Source of the DNA: Misgurnus anguillicaudatus
Lineage: Eukaryota > Chordata > Actinopteri > Cypriniformes > Cobitidae
NCBI RefSeq assembly: GCF_027580225.2
Contig: NC_073354.2
Span: 7,540,001 to 7,604,000, forward strand
DNA: 64,000 nt
Direction of reading: 5' to 3'
How positions within the stretch are numbered: position 1 is the first letter of the stretch; the number at the start of each line of letters is the position of its first letter. This document shows positions 43,439 to 56,900 of the stretch, one piece after another. The notes below the pieces were generated by a model. The model did not search any database and was not told where the DNA came from. It saw nothing but the letters and a program-made list of their open reading frames with translations. The translations under genes and the position numbers were made by a program.

Positions 43439-43507
43439 GACATCTTTAAATGGCTTTCAATCGGCCTCTTCTAAACTCTTGACAGATCAGAGAAAAAATC
43501 AGCACAG
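43439..43507 (+). other. Non-coding exon 2 of kinase gene (predicted)
   Basis: Acceptor ctttgtag, donor gtaagt. Joined to 44804 in phase, it has an in-frame TAA upstream of the kinase ATG, so translation should start at 44834. Confidence 0.4.
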
Positions 43508-44394
43508 GTAAGTCTAGAGACTTCTCTCAATCATTTTGTATACCAGCTGTGAGTAAACCAATTTCCTTTAGCAAACAATAATGGCGTTCGGTAGGACTTG
43601 ACCTCTTCTTATGTCACAAAGCGTATATAGCACAAAGGGTAATAAGGAGAGCTAATGATTTATCCTCATGAAGGCTAAATCTGCTACTAATCTCACTGTT
43701 GCTAAAAAAGAAAACAGCTGCTTTATGAAATGAATGAACCTCCATTTGAACGAAGGTTATCTGTGGTTATTGACAAGTGGCATAGTCTGCTCCAGTTTGC
43801 ACCATGAACTTTGTATTTACCTGTGTAAAAAAATCTTTATGTCTGATATTATAAGCAACCAATCATAGTTTGCTTTGTTTTAATGTGAAGTTTAGATGAA
43901 GGATCATTTCAAGAGGTTTACAATATGCAAATTATGTGTCATCATTTGCAAATACATCTGATATAGCCAGCAATTTTAAGATAAGTTTTAAACCCATACT
44001 TAAACAATAAACGCATCTGCAAATGGATGTACCAATCGTTTGTATAATTAACCATTTATTGTGTTGTATAAACTATAAACATTTATGTTTTGATTGTTGT
44101 TAATGTTATTGTGTGATGAATGAGAAATATTTGGTGTATATACACTTGTTTGGGTTACATAAAACCTTTTTTGTTGTTGTTGTTTAATTTAACCCAAATG
44201 GTTGGGTTTGTTCCTTTGTGACCCAACTATGGGTTAAAAATAACCCATCATTTTTAAACATTCTGTTGACTATGACTAATGCTGCATTTACATGTCAACA
44301 AACTCTCATTAGAGTATTAGTTGAGCATTAGTAGAGGTTAGGGGTATAAGTTGACATGTACTTGTATAGTAAATGATGTAAATGTATAGTCAGT
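43508..44394. other. Kinase intron sequence
   Basis: No exon or clear repeat seen. Includes a few short TGGGTT / AACCCA tracts near 44205-44250. Confidence 0.3.
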
Positions 44395-44680
44395 TAAAAT
44401 CCTGTTATCATTTACTACCCATCATCAAGTTGTTCCAAACAGCTGAATACAAATGAAGATAATTTAAGGAATGTTTGTAACCAAGCAGATTTGGGGAACC
44501 ATTGACTTTCATAGTAGGAAAAATAATAGTAGGCTGCCCATCTGTTTGGTAATTAACATTTTTCTAAATATCTTAGTTTTTTCAAGCAGAAGAAAAAAAT
44601 TATACAGGTTTGAAACAACTTGAGTGTAAATAAATGGCAACAGAATTTTCATTTTTCTGTGAACCCTCATTTTAAGCAGA
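44395..44680 (+). repeat. Dispersed cyprinid repeat (copy 2 of the family at 14103)
   Basis: It has CATCATCAAGTTGTTCCAAA, GGAATGTTTGTAACCAAGCAG, ACAGGTTTGAAACAACTTGA and ATTTTCATTTTTCTGTGAAC in order. Confidence 0.55.
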
Positions 44681-44833
44681 CAGTTTAATCATGATAGTTG
44701 TTGACATGTAGTGCAATGTTTCTTATATAGTCAACAGAATGTCAGAGGGGACCATCAAAATAAATACCCATATCTATACATTTTTATATATGTTGTTTGT
44801 TAGTGTCCTGCTGAATCATTCAGTATCAGACTG

Positions 44834-44921
44834 ATGGAAGCCCAGCTTGAGGAAATCCAACAGATGTTGGAGAAACAGTATCAGCTCAACAAAGACCTAC
44901 AAAAGCAGAACCAGGATCTGA
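44834..44921 (+). CDS. PKG coding exon 1: leucine zipper start
   Basis: Exon 44804-44921 (acceptor tttgttag, donor gtaaga). ATG at 44834 is the first in frame, and an upstream in-frame TAA supports it. Encodes [20 protein letters not shown] and onward, a heptad-repeat dimerisation helix. Ends in phase 1. Confidence 0.85.
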
Positions 44922-47900
44922 GTAAGATCACACTATCGTGAACTAAAAGATGATTCATTACTGTTGAATACGGTGCACTTGTAGGCTAGAGAGTTGGGCT
45001 TGTAACCCGAAGGTTGCTGGTTCGAGTTTTACGGCTGGCAGTTTGTGACTGTGGTGCCCTTGAGTAAGACACCTTAACCCCAGATGATCCCTGCCCATAC
45101 AGCAAAAAAAAGAAACATATTCTGGCCAAAAATATGGTTTAAATATATGCTAAATACATTTTTGTAGAAAGTGAAGCTTAATTAAATATGTTTTGGAATC
45201 TAAAAATATATTGAGTTTTAACCTTACAACCATACAAGAGATCAACATACATTCACCTAAAGGATTATTAGGAACACCTGTTCAATTTCTCATTAATGCA
45301 ATTATCTAATCCACCAATCACATGGCAGTTGCTTCAATGCATTTAGGTGTGTGGTCCTGGTCAAGACAATCTCCTGAACTTCAAACTGAATGTCAGAATG
45401 GGAATGTGAGTTAAGCATATTTGAGCGTAGCATGGTTGTTGGTGCCAGACGGGCCGGTCTGATTATTTCACAATCTGCTCAGTTACTGGGATTTTCACGC
45501 ACAGCCATTTCTAGGATTTACAAAGAATGGCGTGAAAAGGGAAAAACATCCAGTATGCAGCAGTCCTGTGGGTGAAAATGCCTTGTTGATGCTAGAGGTC
45601 AGAGGAGAATGGGCAGACTGATTCAAGCTGATAGAAGAGCAACTTTGACTGAAATAACCACTCGTTACAACCGAGGTATGCAGCAAAGCATTTGTGAAGC
45701 CACAACACGCACAACCTTGAAAGATGGGCTACAACAGCAGAAGACTTCACCGGGTACCACTCATCTCCACTACAAATAGGAATAAGAGGCTACAATTTGC
45801 ACGAGCTCACCAAAATTGGACAGTTGAAGACTGGAAAGATGTTGCCTGGTCTGATGAGTCTCGATTTCTGTTGAGACATTCAGATGGTAGAGTCAGAATT
45901 GGGCGTAAATAGAATGAGAACATGGATCTATCATGCCTTGTTACCACTGTGCAGACAGGTGGTGGTGCTGTAATGGTGTGGGGGATGTTTTATTAGCACA
46001 CTTTAGACCGCTTAGTGCCAATTAGGCATAGTTTAAATGCCACAGCCTACCTGAGCATTGTTTATAAACATGTCCATCCCTTTATGACCACCATGTACAC
46101 ATCCTCTGATGGATACTTCCAGCAGGATAATGCATAATGTCACAAAGCTTGAATCTTTTCAAATTGGTTTGTTGAACATGACAATGAGTTCACTGTACTA
46201 AAATGGCCCCCAGTCACCAGATCTCAACCCAGTAGAGCATCTTTGGGATGTGGTGGAATGGGAGCTTCGTGCCCTGGATGTGCATCCCACAAATCTCCAT
46301 AAACTACAAGATGCTATTTTATCAATATGGGCCAACATTTCTAAAGGATGCTTTCAGCACCTTGTTGAATCAATGCCATGTAGAATTAAGGCAGTTCTGA
46401 AGGCGAAAGGGGATCAAACACAGTATTAGTATGGTGTTCCTAATAATCCTTTAGGTGAGTGTATATTATAAAATTTATTTCATACAGCAAAACTATATTT
46501 TTCCTGGTGAAAATATAAAAGTTAATAAAGCATATTTTTGCAATTAAAAATATATTTAATTTTAACCTTTTAACCTTGTTGTTTACAGGTTATAACAAAA
46601 ACAAAGTTTATGCAATGTGAATATAAATGCTTTAAAATATATTTCCAAATATATAAAAAATTACCAAAAAATATATTGGTGAAAAATACTTTTTTAAAAA
46701 CCTATTCCAAAATATATTTAAGCAAATATGTATATTTGGAAATATATTTTAAAATAAATATATTTTAAAACAAGAAAATACAGTATATTTCATATCACAT
46801 TCATATCACAAAAACTTTATGTTTATGTTACAAACCTGAACGGGTTTAAATTATATATTTTTAACTTCAAAAATTTACTTTATAAAATTAGATTCCATTT
46901 AGCATATATTTAAAATATATTTTTGCCAAGAATACATTTTTGTCATGTGGGTTGTAAAATTAGAAATGTATTTGCTTGCCCTTGAAATACATTTTTAAAT
47001 ATATTTAGTTTTAACCTTCATATCAACATATATTTTCAAATTCAATATATTTTAAACATATTTTTGGCCAGAGAAATATTTATTTGCCATATGGGATAAC
47101 GAGATGAAAGGAGGCGCATGCCTGATAATACATTTGGAAAGCAGAAGTAAATAAAATAATACATCTGCTTTGTTGTCATATGTTGTTCATAAATACTCAT
47201 ATAAGAAGATACAGAGATATCTGTTAAAAATGATAGTTTTTTAGGATTTTGATGTGATTTTTTTTATTACAGAGCAACAGCTTCAGCAGAAAGAGATTGA
47301 TTTAAAAGAGCTACAGGAACGATTAAATGAGTTTGGTAAGAAGCTCAACTTTTCCACCACATACAGTATATCACAATAAAACATGGTTTTGTCATAGAAA
47401 GGTAAAGAAAGGTTAAATCAATCATTGATCTTTTAGGGTAACTTAAACTACTTTACAAGAACATTTATAGAATTGAGTGCAATTTTTAAAAGCTGCAAAA
47501 ACTTTTCTGATGTCAGTCAGATTTGAACATGTGAGTGTTCAACAGTCAGTGTTTGCACATCAATGATGCCTAAACTGTGTGCATGAGCTCGGTCTCTTGA
47601 GGTAATACTGTATGAGTTGATAAAGATTGTGCAAGTATTATTCTTAAACTGCAGACAAATGAATGATAAGAGTAAGCGTCATAAAACTTGAAGAATCCCA
47701 TTTAAAAGAGACCTGAGGGACATGAACAAACAATATGATCCTGCACTGATGCAATCATTCACGTCATTAAAAACCTCTTGCATAATTTATTCCCTCAGAA
47801 GTTTATTGTTAGTTAGTTTTCGGCTTACAGTTAGTTAAAGAACAACTCCAGTAATGTTATTCTTCATGTGTAATGAAGTCTATCCTTCTCTCAGTAAGCC

Positions 47901-50900
47901 GTGGTGGATGATTAGATGAAGCTTTTGGTGATGCATTTCTCTTTCTGATAAAACAAATGAACAAATTCAGAGTTAAATATGTTTTGGACATTTTTTTGGA
48001 CACAGTGTGTCCCAGTATATTTTATGATTACCTAAAGGTCCAATTTGCTAGATATTTGCAGTAAAATATCCAAAAACCACTAGTCAAGTGTTATATATTT
48101 TGTCCAGGTGATAACTAACAATATCTCAAATGTTTTCAACTACTTGTAAATTATGAGAAAATTGCCATTCTAAACATTGATACGGGGCAGTGCAGTCGCC
48201 TGTCAATGACGTTAATATCCACGTTAACCTTTGTTAGCGCCTTTACTGATGTAGAAACCACATCACAACAGTGTCGTTGTGCGCCTGTCAGGCTACTCGC
48301 TTGTTTATGGTAATTTTGTTGATCTAAACACTTAATTCGGTACTGTGTTAACACACCAGTGAACTGGACTAATACTTTAACACAATTTCGTTTTAAATAG
48401 TGATGGGCGGTTTCGAAGCACGCTTCATGAGGCTTCGAAACATTTACGTATCCTTTTTTTTTAATCATTGGTTCGGAGCTTCTTTCAAACTGGCCAAAGT
48501 CACGTGATTTTAGGACGAGGCTTCATTACGTCATAACTGTTTCGAAACGTTTCGAAAACTGACAATTCACCACTAGGGGGAGTTGATCACAAATGACCAG
48601 TGTAGGTGAACTCGGTTCAGTTTTATTTTAAAAGTTCATAAAACATTTATCCTTCTGACTAATAACACTACCATTTTGTCAACTTTTTGTTTATAGACAG
48701 ATTTAATGACAAAAATGTGCATAATTAAAAAGGGAGTTCATTTTAATGATTTGTTTGCCATAAATAAAACGAAAAACACAGAATACACTTTTAATTATGT
48801 CTTAATTAAATTCGCCAGTGTGTATGGTGTTTCGAACCCTTCGAGAAACTGAATTAATTTGTGAAGCAATTGGTTCAATTGATTCGAAGCTTCGAAAAGC
48901 TTTGTTTCTCCCATCACTAGTTTTAAACATTACGCAAAACCTTACATAATGAAATAAAACGATGTCATCAAACTCAACATTTATAAGACTCGATTACTTT
49001 ACCTCATCCGTTAACATGATTTCTCGTTCCCATCTGATTGATGGCAATCAACGGTTGAGTTAAAGACAACAAATCCCATCATTCCACGCTGCTTCAGAGC
49101 GTCATTAATCTACGTCATTGTTATTGATCGTGCGCCCTCTAGCGGCACAGATTATACAAATTGTATCTTTAAATGTCAAAAGATAAACAAATTTTTTATT
49201 TTGATTTCCCAGTTCAAAAATCCATAGACCTCATTTATCAACCATTAAAGGTCCTACAGTATATTTTGTCCTATGAATAAACTTTAGTATGTGCCTAATT
49301 GCAAAAAAAAGCTGTATTTATCAAATGTGTGCACACAGTGCCTTTGCGAAAAAGAGAGCGAAAAAGAGAAACAGAAATTGAAGTATTGTTGATGAAGTGG
49401 AAGAAAACCAAAAATTGTTATTTGGCAATGGCATAACCAACAAAAGAAAAAATGACATGGGAGAAAATAACAGGCTGGTGTTAATTATTTTGGGTCAAAA
49501 ATAAAAGCGGTTTGACATTAAAAACACTGCCAAAAGGGAGATACTGGAAATATAAAATGAGCTCTGATATTAAAACTCCTGTCTGTGACTAAATCACCTC
49601 TAAACATAAACAAATCTTCACGCCATGTGTTTGCAGACCTTTATGTGTAAAGAGGGGATGCATTGTATAACAGTAATAACTAATAAAAAATAAATAAACA
49701 GTTTAATCCAAAAGTGGTAAACGATCACACATTAGCATAAATGATATTATAGTGGTTAAATGGTTTATACAGATATTTTGCTTTTCAGATTGTCCATTTC
49801 AACAAAACAATAATGAAATACCTGAAGTTAGAGAAAGTCGGGCAGCTGTCATGGCTCCGGAGCCGGTACCAGAAGAGCTGGATATACCTGACAGGAGGGT
49901 TCATAAATCTGACAGGTTAAATGTATAACTCATCTTATCCAATTAAACTAAGTGCAGTTATTTAACCTTTACTGATCCCAACGCTCTCTGATCTTTTCGT
50001 GTATTAATATAAATAAATCTGTTTTTGTATGATTTATGATGTTATTTTCTCTGTGTCTGTCTTCTACAGTGAGACGGCTCAGATCATCAAGGCCATCGGT
50101 AGGAGCGACTTTCTCAGTCGTCTGGATGAGGAGCAAATCAACATGATGGTGGAGATGATGACATCTCTGAACTTCTGTCCTGGCGATGACATCATAACAG
50201 AAGGCACAGAGGGAGACAGCTTGTACATTGTTGCTGGTGTGTTGTAATGTAATGTTTGCCTCTGTGAAACCCAATTGAGAGGATATGAGTTCAGCTTGTA
50301 AGAATTGTTAATGAACTGCTGTTTATTTCCAGAGGGAGAGTTAAGAGTAATGCAGGCTGGCCGTGACCTGCGAACTTTAACCTCAGGGGATGTGTTTGGA
50401 GAGCTGGCCATTCTATACAACTGCAAACGTACAGCGTCTGTCAAAGGTCAGTGAGCAGAACTGACAGTCTGTGATGCCCATTGCTGGTGTTGTGTTTGAG
50501 TATTTAATGTGGTCAGGATTATAAACATAAACATATGTTGCACTGAGAGCTTTGGTCAGTTGCTCTAAGCATAGATATGTATACAGTACATAGATGCATC
50601 ACTTGACCGCTCCAAATATGTAGACACATCTGCCATTTAGGAAAAGTCCTTATGCGGCCGTCACTCGCAGCTTTCAGGATACATTGTGCAGCGTCTGCTT
50701 GTAAATTTTGCAGAGATTTTTGGTCCCAAAATGAGAGTGAGAATGTGTTATTTTTATATAATTTTTTTTTAACTCAGTATTACAAAGTTTTTAAAATACA
50801 GTAACGTTATAATGTTGTGTTAGGTAACGCTTTCTTCTTGGTGTTTTTTGTACGCAGTTATAATGTTTAATGTTTGTGTCAACACAACAGCACAGAACAT

Positions 50901-53900
50901 TTGATAATTATACATGTACTATATGGTTGTGGGCAGACAGTCGGCTAGCTGTATCCCTTCTAGCCACAACCGTATAATGGCCATAGAAACAGCTGCTAAT
51001 GATGTATATATATCTATGGCTCCGAGCACTTACTGCACGTCAACCACACTGCCATATTGGAGCAGGCAGGACTGTCCTATAAATAAATATATTTTCTAGA
51101 TTAAAAGCACAAAAATGTTTACATTTCTTAACCATTGGTTTATTATTTACTTGCGAAAACATCTCTTATGTAGTTACTGTAATTTTTATCCTTAAAGGGG
51201 CCATGGCATGAAAATGTTACCATTGCCACCTTGTAGGTATGAGCAAAAATTAGGTAAATGAAATTTGGCCCTCCTTATAATGTCATAAGGAGATCTTATT
51301 ATAATAATACCGCCCCCTTAATCTCCACTATCCAACCACAGCACTGCCATTTAGTGCAGATAGAAAGAGAGAGAATAATAAATTGACAGCAAAACAAACC
51401 AGGCAATGATGTTCGGTAGTAGACACGCCCCTTACTGCTGATTGGCTACAAGTGTGTTTTGGTACTCGCACAACTCCCTTTTCCAAAGTGTTTTTCAAAA
51501 ATCACGCACCCCGCCTTTAATTGTTAAATCATTAATTGTTGGAGATCTTTATGGAACTAGTTACAGTGGTAAATGTATGTGATATGGTAGGCCTAAATAA
51601 ATACTAAACAAAGGAGCTGATGGAAATGCACCTTGTGTCTTGAACTTGCAGATTTTTGTGCATTTTTAAAAGTAAATTTAAAAAAAGCTGCACTATGGTC
51701 AGGATTGATTCCAGTCAGTGTTTTTGTCGCCCTCTGCTGGTGTGATGAATGAAGTGTTTCATGTGTTCTCACTTTCAGCCGTCACTATCGTGAAGTTGTG
51801 GTGCATTGAGAGACAAACATACCGAAGCATCATGACCAACAAATCCAAGAAGAAACGAGAACAACTCATGAGCTTCCTGAAGACGTAAGAAATTCTTCTG
51901 CTAAATCTACTTCTCTAACTGTATTTCAGAAAATTTACCAAAATGCCCTGTTAACAGTTAAATGCGCTGCTGTTGTGTTATCATTTCATGGGTCTGTACT
52001 AGAGGAATAAACTGTTCCAGAACATTGAGACGCCACGCGTCTCTCGGTTAAAATGACGCAATGTCGCCGTCTGGTGGTCAGATGGCGCCATTATGTCCCA
52101 AATTATCCTGTACCTGTTAAAATGCTGTTCTCTGCCTGTCTGTTAGACTATTTCCAGTGAAATTAATGTAATTTAGACAATAAGACATTATTTTGTCTTT
52201 CCACAGCAAAATTAAAAAACATAGTAGTAAAATAGTAATAATGATGATGATGATGATGATAAAAATAAAATTTGATTCATGAGTAAATAAAATAATAAAA
52301 ATGACCTCCTCTCAGGTAGGGCTATGCCCAAAGACAGAATCAGTTGTCTCAAATAGAGTCAGAGGAGGAGTTTTATGTCTAATTTTCACATTTATACGGT
52401 TTGGTGGTGGAGTTTTGGTGCTTCTGCAAGGCATTTATGTATTTTTTGCAAGTGGTTTTATTCAAAGCTGATACAGTGCATTCAAGCTATTATTTTTCAT
52501 CAGTATGTGTCTTCCATTGGATTTAAACCCACAACCTGACGCAGACATCCCACCTCACCTGAAAGTTCAGTTTTACTGGTGCCCGCAAATTATAAAAAAT
52601 ATCCTGGAAATCAATGATTTGAGAAAAACGAGAATTCTTTAAATAGAGTGTAAAAAAAACAGGAAAATATGGTTGGATTAAATGATTGTTAAATCATTTT
52701 TAGGAGCTGCTATAGGCTGCTGAAGTCCTACATGATGAGGCCGAACTCCCTGTGGACTTTAAAAATATGATTCCTTGAATAATACAATACAATACAATGT
52801 AAACTAAAATGTAATTTTTCATAGTGAGATGTCTGCTAACACAGTGCTCTAACATCAGAGCTACAAGAAGTGCCTGCTTTAATTACAGATGCATTACACT
52901 TCAACAGTGCTTAGTTATTTTCTATCGGTATACTGTATGTTTTATACAGTGTATCTACAGTACTGTGCATTATACAAGCCTGCTTACCTCTTCATATATT
53001 CATCATCCAGAGCTCGCACCTTAAAGGCCCTGAACAATGTGCAGCTGTCCAAGATCATTGACTGCATGGAGGAGGTCAGTGTCTGGTGTCACTGTACTGT
53101 AAGTGTTCTTCAAGAAGGATGCATGATGCATTTTTTGTAATGTTTTTTTTTTTTCTTCATTTTTGTCGCTCTCAAGGTGAAGTTTGTGAATAATGAAGTC
53201 ATTGTTCGAGAAGGAACAGAGGGCGATTCGTTTTATATTATACTCAAAGGAGAGGTAAAGGAAGAAACATTTAAAGATTAAAATCTTTGGCAATCTTGTG
53301 CTTTTTAATGCATGCTTGTATGAATTACTAATTACATAGACGTTAATTTTTTTTAAAGGAAAATAATTGAAAATACACAAAATGTTATTTTGAAAGAAAA
53401 AAGAAATGAACTAATTACCAATAATTGCAAAATAGTATTCGGATGTTCCTATATTAAATATAATTTATAATATAAATCCTTTTCATTGCTTAGGTCGTCC
53501 TCTGTAAGATGACTTTTACAATTTTGGTCAACTGTGCCATGCTATCATTTAAATACATACATGTATAAACAACTAAACATTTTAGCATGTGTAAAAGCTT
53601 ATTTTAAAGTTTTATTTACCATCAGGTTTTAGTGACGAAAAAAGTGAACGGACAGCAGAAAGTCATCCGTAAGATGGGTGAGGGGGAACACTTTGGAGAA
53701 CTGGCTCTTATACGGTAACCATGGTCACTGTTACTTAGTGACAACATAGGATGAGGTTCATTCATTAGAAGCATATGCTGGGTTCCAATTTGCCTACTTA
53801 TACTATGACCTGGTATGGGTATGCACTGTTTTTGTGATGGGAAAGTATATACATTTTAGCATGTAGCAATATATATATCAGCTATGCATTCATCTGCACT

Positions 53901-56900
53901 TCAAAATTTAATCAGAAACAGTAAACCATCTGGGCGCTTTTCAGAATACTAATTTCAACATGCTTTGATTTGGGACATACAAATTGTAGTTTCAAATAAT
54001 ATTTAGGATGGATAGTATCCATATTGGCTAAGTCAAAACTTGGACTATTTCATCTGTAAATAATTATAAAATAATTGAGGAAATCATTTTGGTAAATAAA
54101 ATCTTGACTTGTGTATAATCCAGAGAGATCCTCAGGACAGCCACGTGCACAGCTGTTGGAAATGTCACCTGCTTTTCCATTGATAAAGAGTGAGTCTGAT
54201 TTAATGCTGACAATATAGTTTCACTTAGTTTGTACAAGACACACACTTCAGTTCTGATTGATGTAGGATTACTTTGAGAAACACTGTTTTTACTTACCTA
54301 CAGAGTTTTTGAGGAGACAATTCCTATTGACAGCCTGGAGCTCCATGATGAGTAAGATAACCTTACAGTTCATATATGAAAAATAATCACAGAGTAATCA
54401 AAACAAATCAATACCCAACATAATTACAGAATAAACAGAGAATAATCACAAAGTAATGACACAGTAATCACAAAATAATCACAGAGTAATTACAGAATAA
54501 TGACAGAATAATTCCAAAAATAATCACAGAGTAATGACACAGTAATCACACAATAATTCCAGAATAATCATACAATAATCACAGAACAATCACAGAGTAA
54601 TTACAGAATAATCACATAGTCATTACAGAATAATCACATAGTCATTACAGAATAATCACACAGTAATTATAGAATAATCACAAAGTAATCACTGAAAAAT
54701 CACAGAGTAATTACAGACTAATCACAAAGTAATCACTGAATAATCACTGAGTAATTACAGAATAATCACAGAGTAATCGTACAATTATCACAGAATAATC
54801 ACAGAGTAATTCGACAGTAATCACAGAGTAATGACACAGTAATTAAAGAATAATCACTGAATAATCACTGAGTAATCGTAGAAAAATAACAGAATAATCA
54901 CAGAATAATCACAGATTAATTAGACAGTAATCACATAATAATCACTAAGTAATTAAAGAATAATCACAGAGTAATTACAGAATTATCACAGAGTAATCAC
55001 AGAATAATCACAGAGTAATTACAGAACAATCATAGAATAATCACAGAGTAATTACAGAAAATCACTGAATAATCACAGATTAATTACAGAATAATCACAG
55101 AGTAATTACAGAAGATCACAGAGTAAGTACAGAATAATCACAGAGTAATCATACAATTATCACAGAATAATCACAGAGTAATTCAACAGTAATCACAGAG
55201 TAATGACATAGTAATTAAAGAATCGCTGAGTAATCGTAGAATAATCACAGAATAATCACTGAGTAATCGTATAATAATCACAGAATAATCACAGATTAAT
55301 TAGAAAGTAATCACATAATAATCACTAAGTAATTGTAGAATAATCACTGAGTAATTGTAGAATAATCACGGAGTAATTACAGAATAATCACAAAGTAATC
55401 TCTGAATAATCACTGAATAATCACAAAGTGATTAGACAGTAATCACAGAGTAATGACACCGTAATTAAAGAATAATCACTAAATAACCACTGTGTAATCG
55501 TAGAAAATTCTCACAGAGTAATCTCGCTGTTATTTTTGTGTGTGTGTTTTTACACTTTTATCAAACAGTGAACAAGTCACTTGTAATGTTAGTGGCTGTA
55601 TTTGGTTTAGAATGTGCTTCTCTCCATTTAAATTGTTCTTTCAGCTAGTGTAGATGCAGTACATGTTCCCAGTCTAGTTGATTTTTATTGATCAGGGTGA
55701 GGTGACACTGGCTTAAGCTGTTGTTGTTACAGGAGGAAGGGACACTTTCTTTCAAGGAAAAATATTTTCTACCTTTGAAATGGCTGTTAATGGCTGTCAG
55801 ACTAACCCCCCCCCCCCCCCCACTCCATCCTTCAGACATACAATAAATGCTCCACATTTAGAGTGGATGAAGATTTTCAAGGTCAGCTGTGTATCTGCGG
55901 TAAAGTGCTGAATGTGTTTGTTTCATTCTGTTGGAGAGATGCACAATAACCTTGAGGACACTTAAGGTCTAGGAAGATGAATGTGGCCTCATCAAAACAC
56001 TTCACTGATTCATGCACTCAGAAGAAATGCATGGGTACCGCTCTTTAAGATAACCTTGCTATTTCAGGGGAGCTTCCAGACATAGAGGTTATATGCCATC
56101 ATAAACTGTCTGTACTATGGAGTATATTTCTACTGGAAGGTAAAACTGTGTTGATATGGAGATGATAAAGGAGTGTAGTAAAAGAAAAATAAATCTCTTT
56201 AGTTTAGTTGCTTGCTGATCTTTTTAAATTAAGTCGTTCATCAGCACACGCAAAAGTCTCAGTGTTGTTGCGTTGATGTAACAGTTTTATCACCGCTCTC
56301 TTAGATGTAAGTTTTGTCGTTGTGATTTGTGGGACTCTTTACACTGAGAAGAGGGCTCTAATGTCATTCTGTTATTTACTACACTCAGTAGCTATAACAT
56401 AGAAGTGCATGCTGCCGCACGGCTTAGATCGGTTCACAGATTAGGGTTGTTTTGTTGTCATCTCTGTTAGTGTTGATGTAGTCATTGCTATTAGCCAGGG
56501 CAACATTGACCTATGAACTTTTTTGTGCTTCCTTTTCTAAAACTAATTGATGAGTCCTACATTTCAGTGCATATATTATTATTAAACTGTTTTGCCTCAG
56601 TAAGTACTGTAATCTGTGTAAAGCTTTTGCATTATTTCTTTGTTTTTGTAGACCAGATCTAATTGAGGATGTAGAAAAGCCAGAGAATGTGGGGTAAGAT
56701 ATTTTACTGAATATAAACTTTAAGTTATACATAGACTCTAAACATGAAGTCCTATTTTTAGTCTCAATGTCAAAATATCAAATCTAAACAAAACTATTTA
56801 ATATAAGCAATATTAGTATATTTATTTAATACTATGTATGTATTTTTCTACCCATTCTCGCCAAGATGCGTACAAATGACACGCAGTGTGATTATCGTGC

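Larger units (their letters stand above)
45094..47095. repeat. AT-rich foldback MITE, disrupted by a Tc1 insertion
   Basis: Ends CCCATACAGCAAA and TTTGCCATATGGG are inverses, and CATATTCTGGCCAAAAATATG at the left mirrors CATATTTTTGGCCAGAGAAA at the right. The interior consists of repeated AAATATATTT words. The Tc1 copy accounts for 45250-46461. Confidence 0.7.

Noticed and set aside
44980..45030. Possible tRNA gene
   Set aside because: A box-B-like sequence is present, but no acceptor stem or anticodon arm can be formed, and the following sequence matches a fish SINE body.
54385..55515. CRISPR-like spaced repeats
   Set aside because: Units are short, variable and contiguous with no unique spacers. 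It is a minisatellite in a vertebrate intron.
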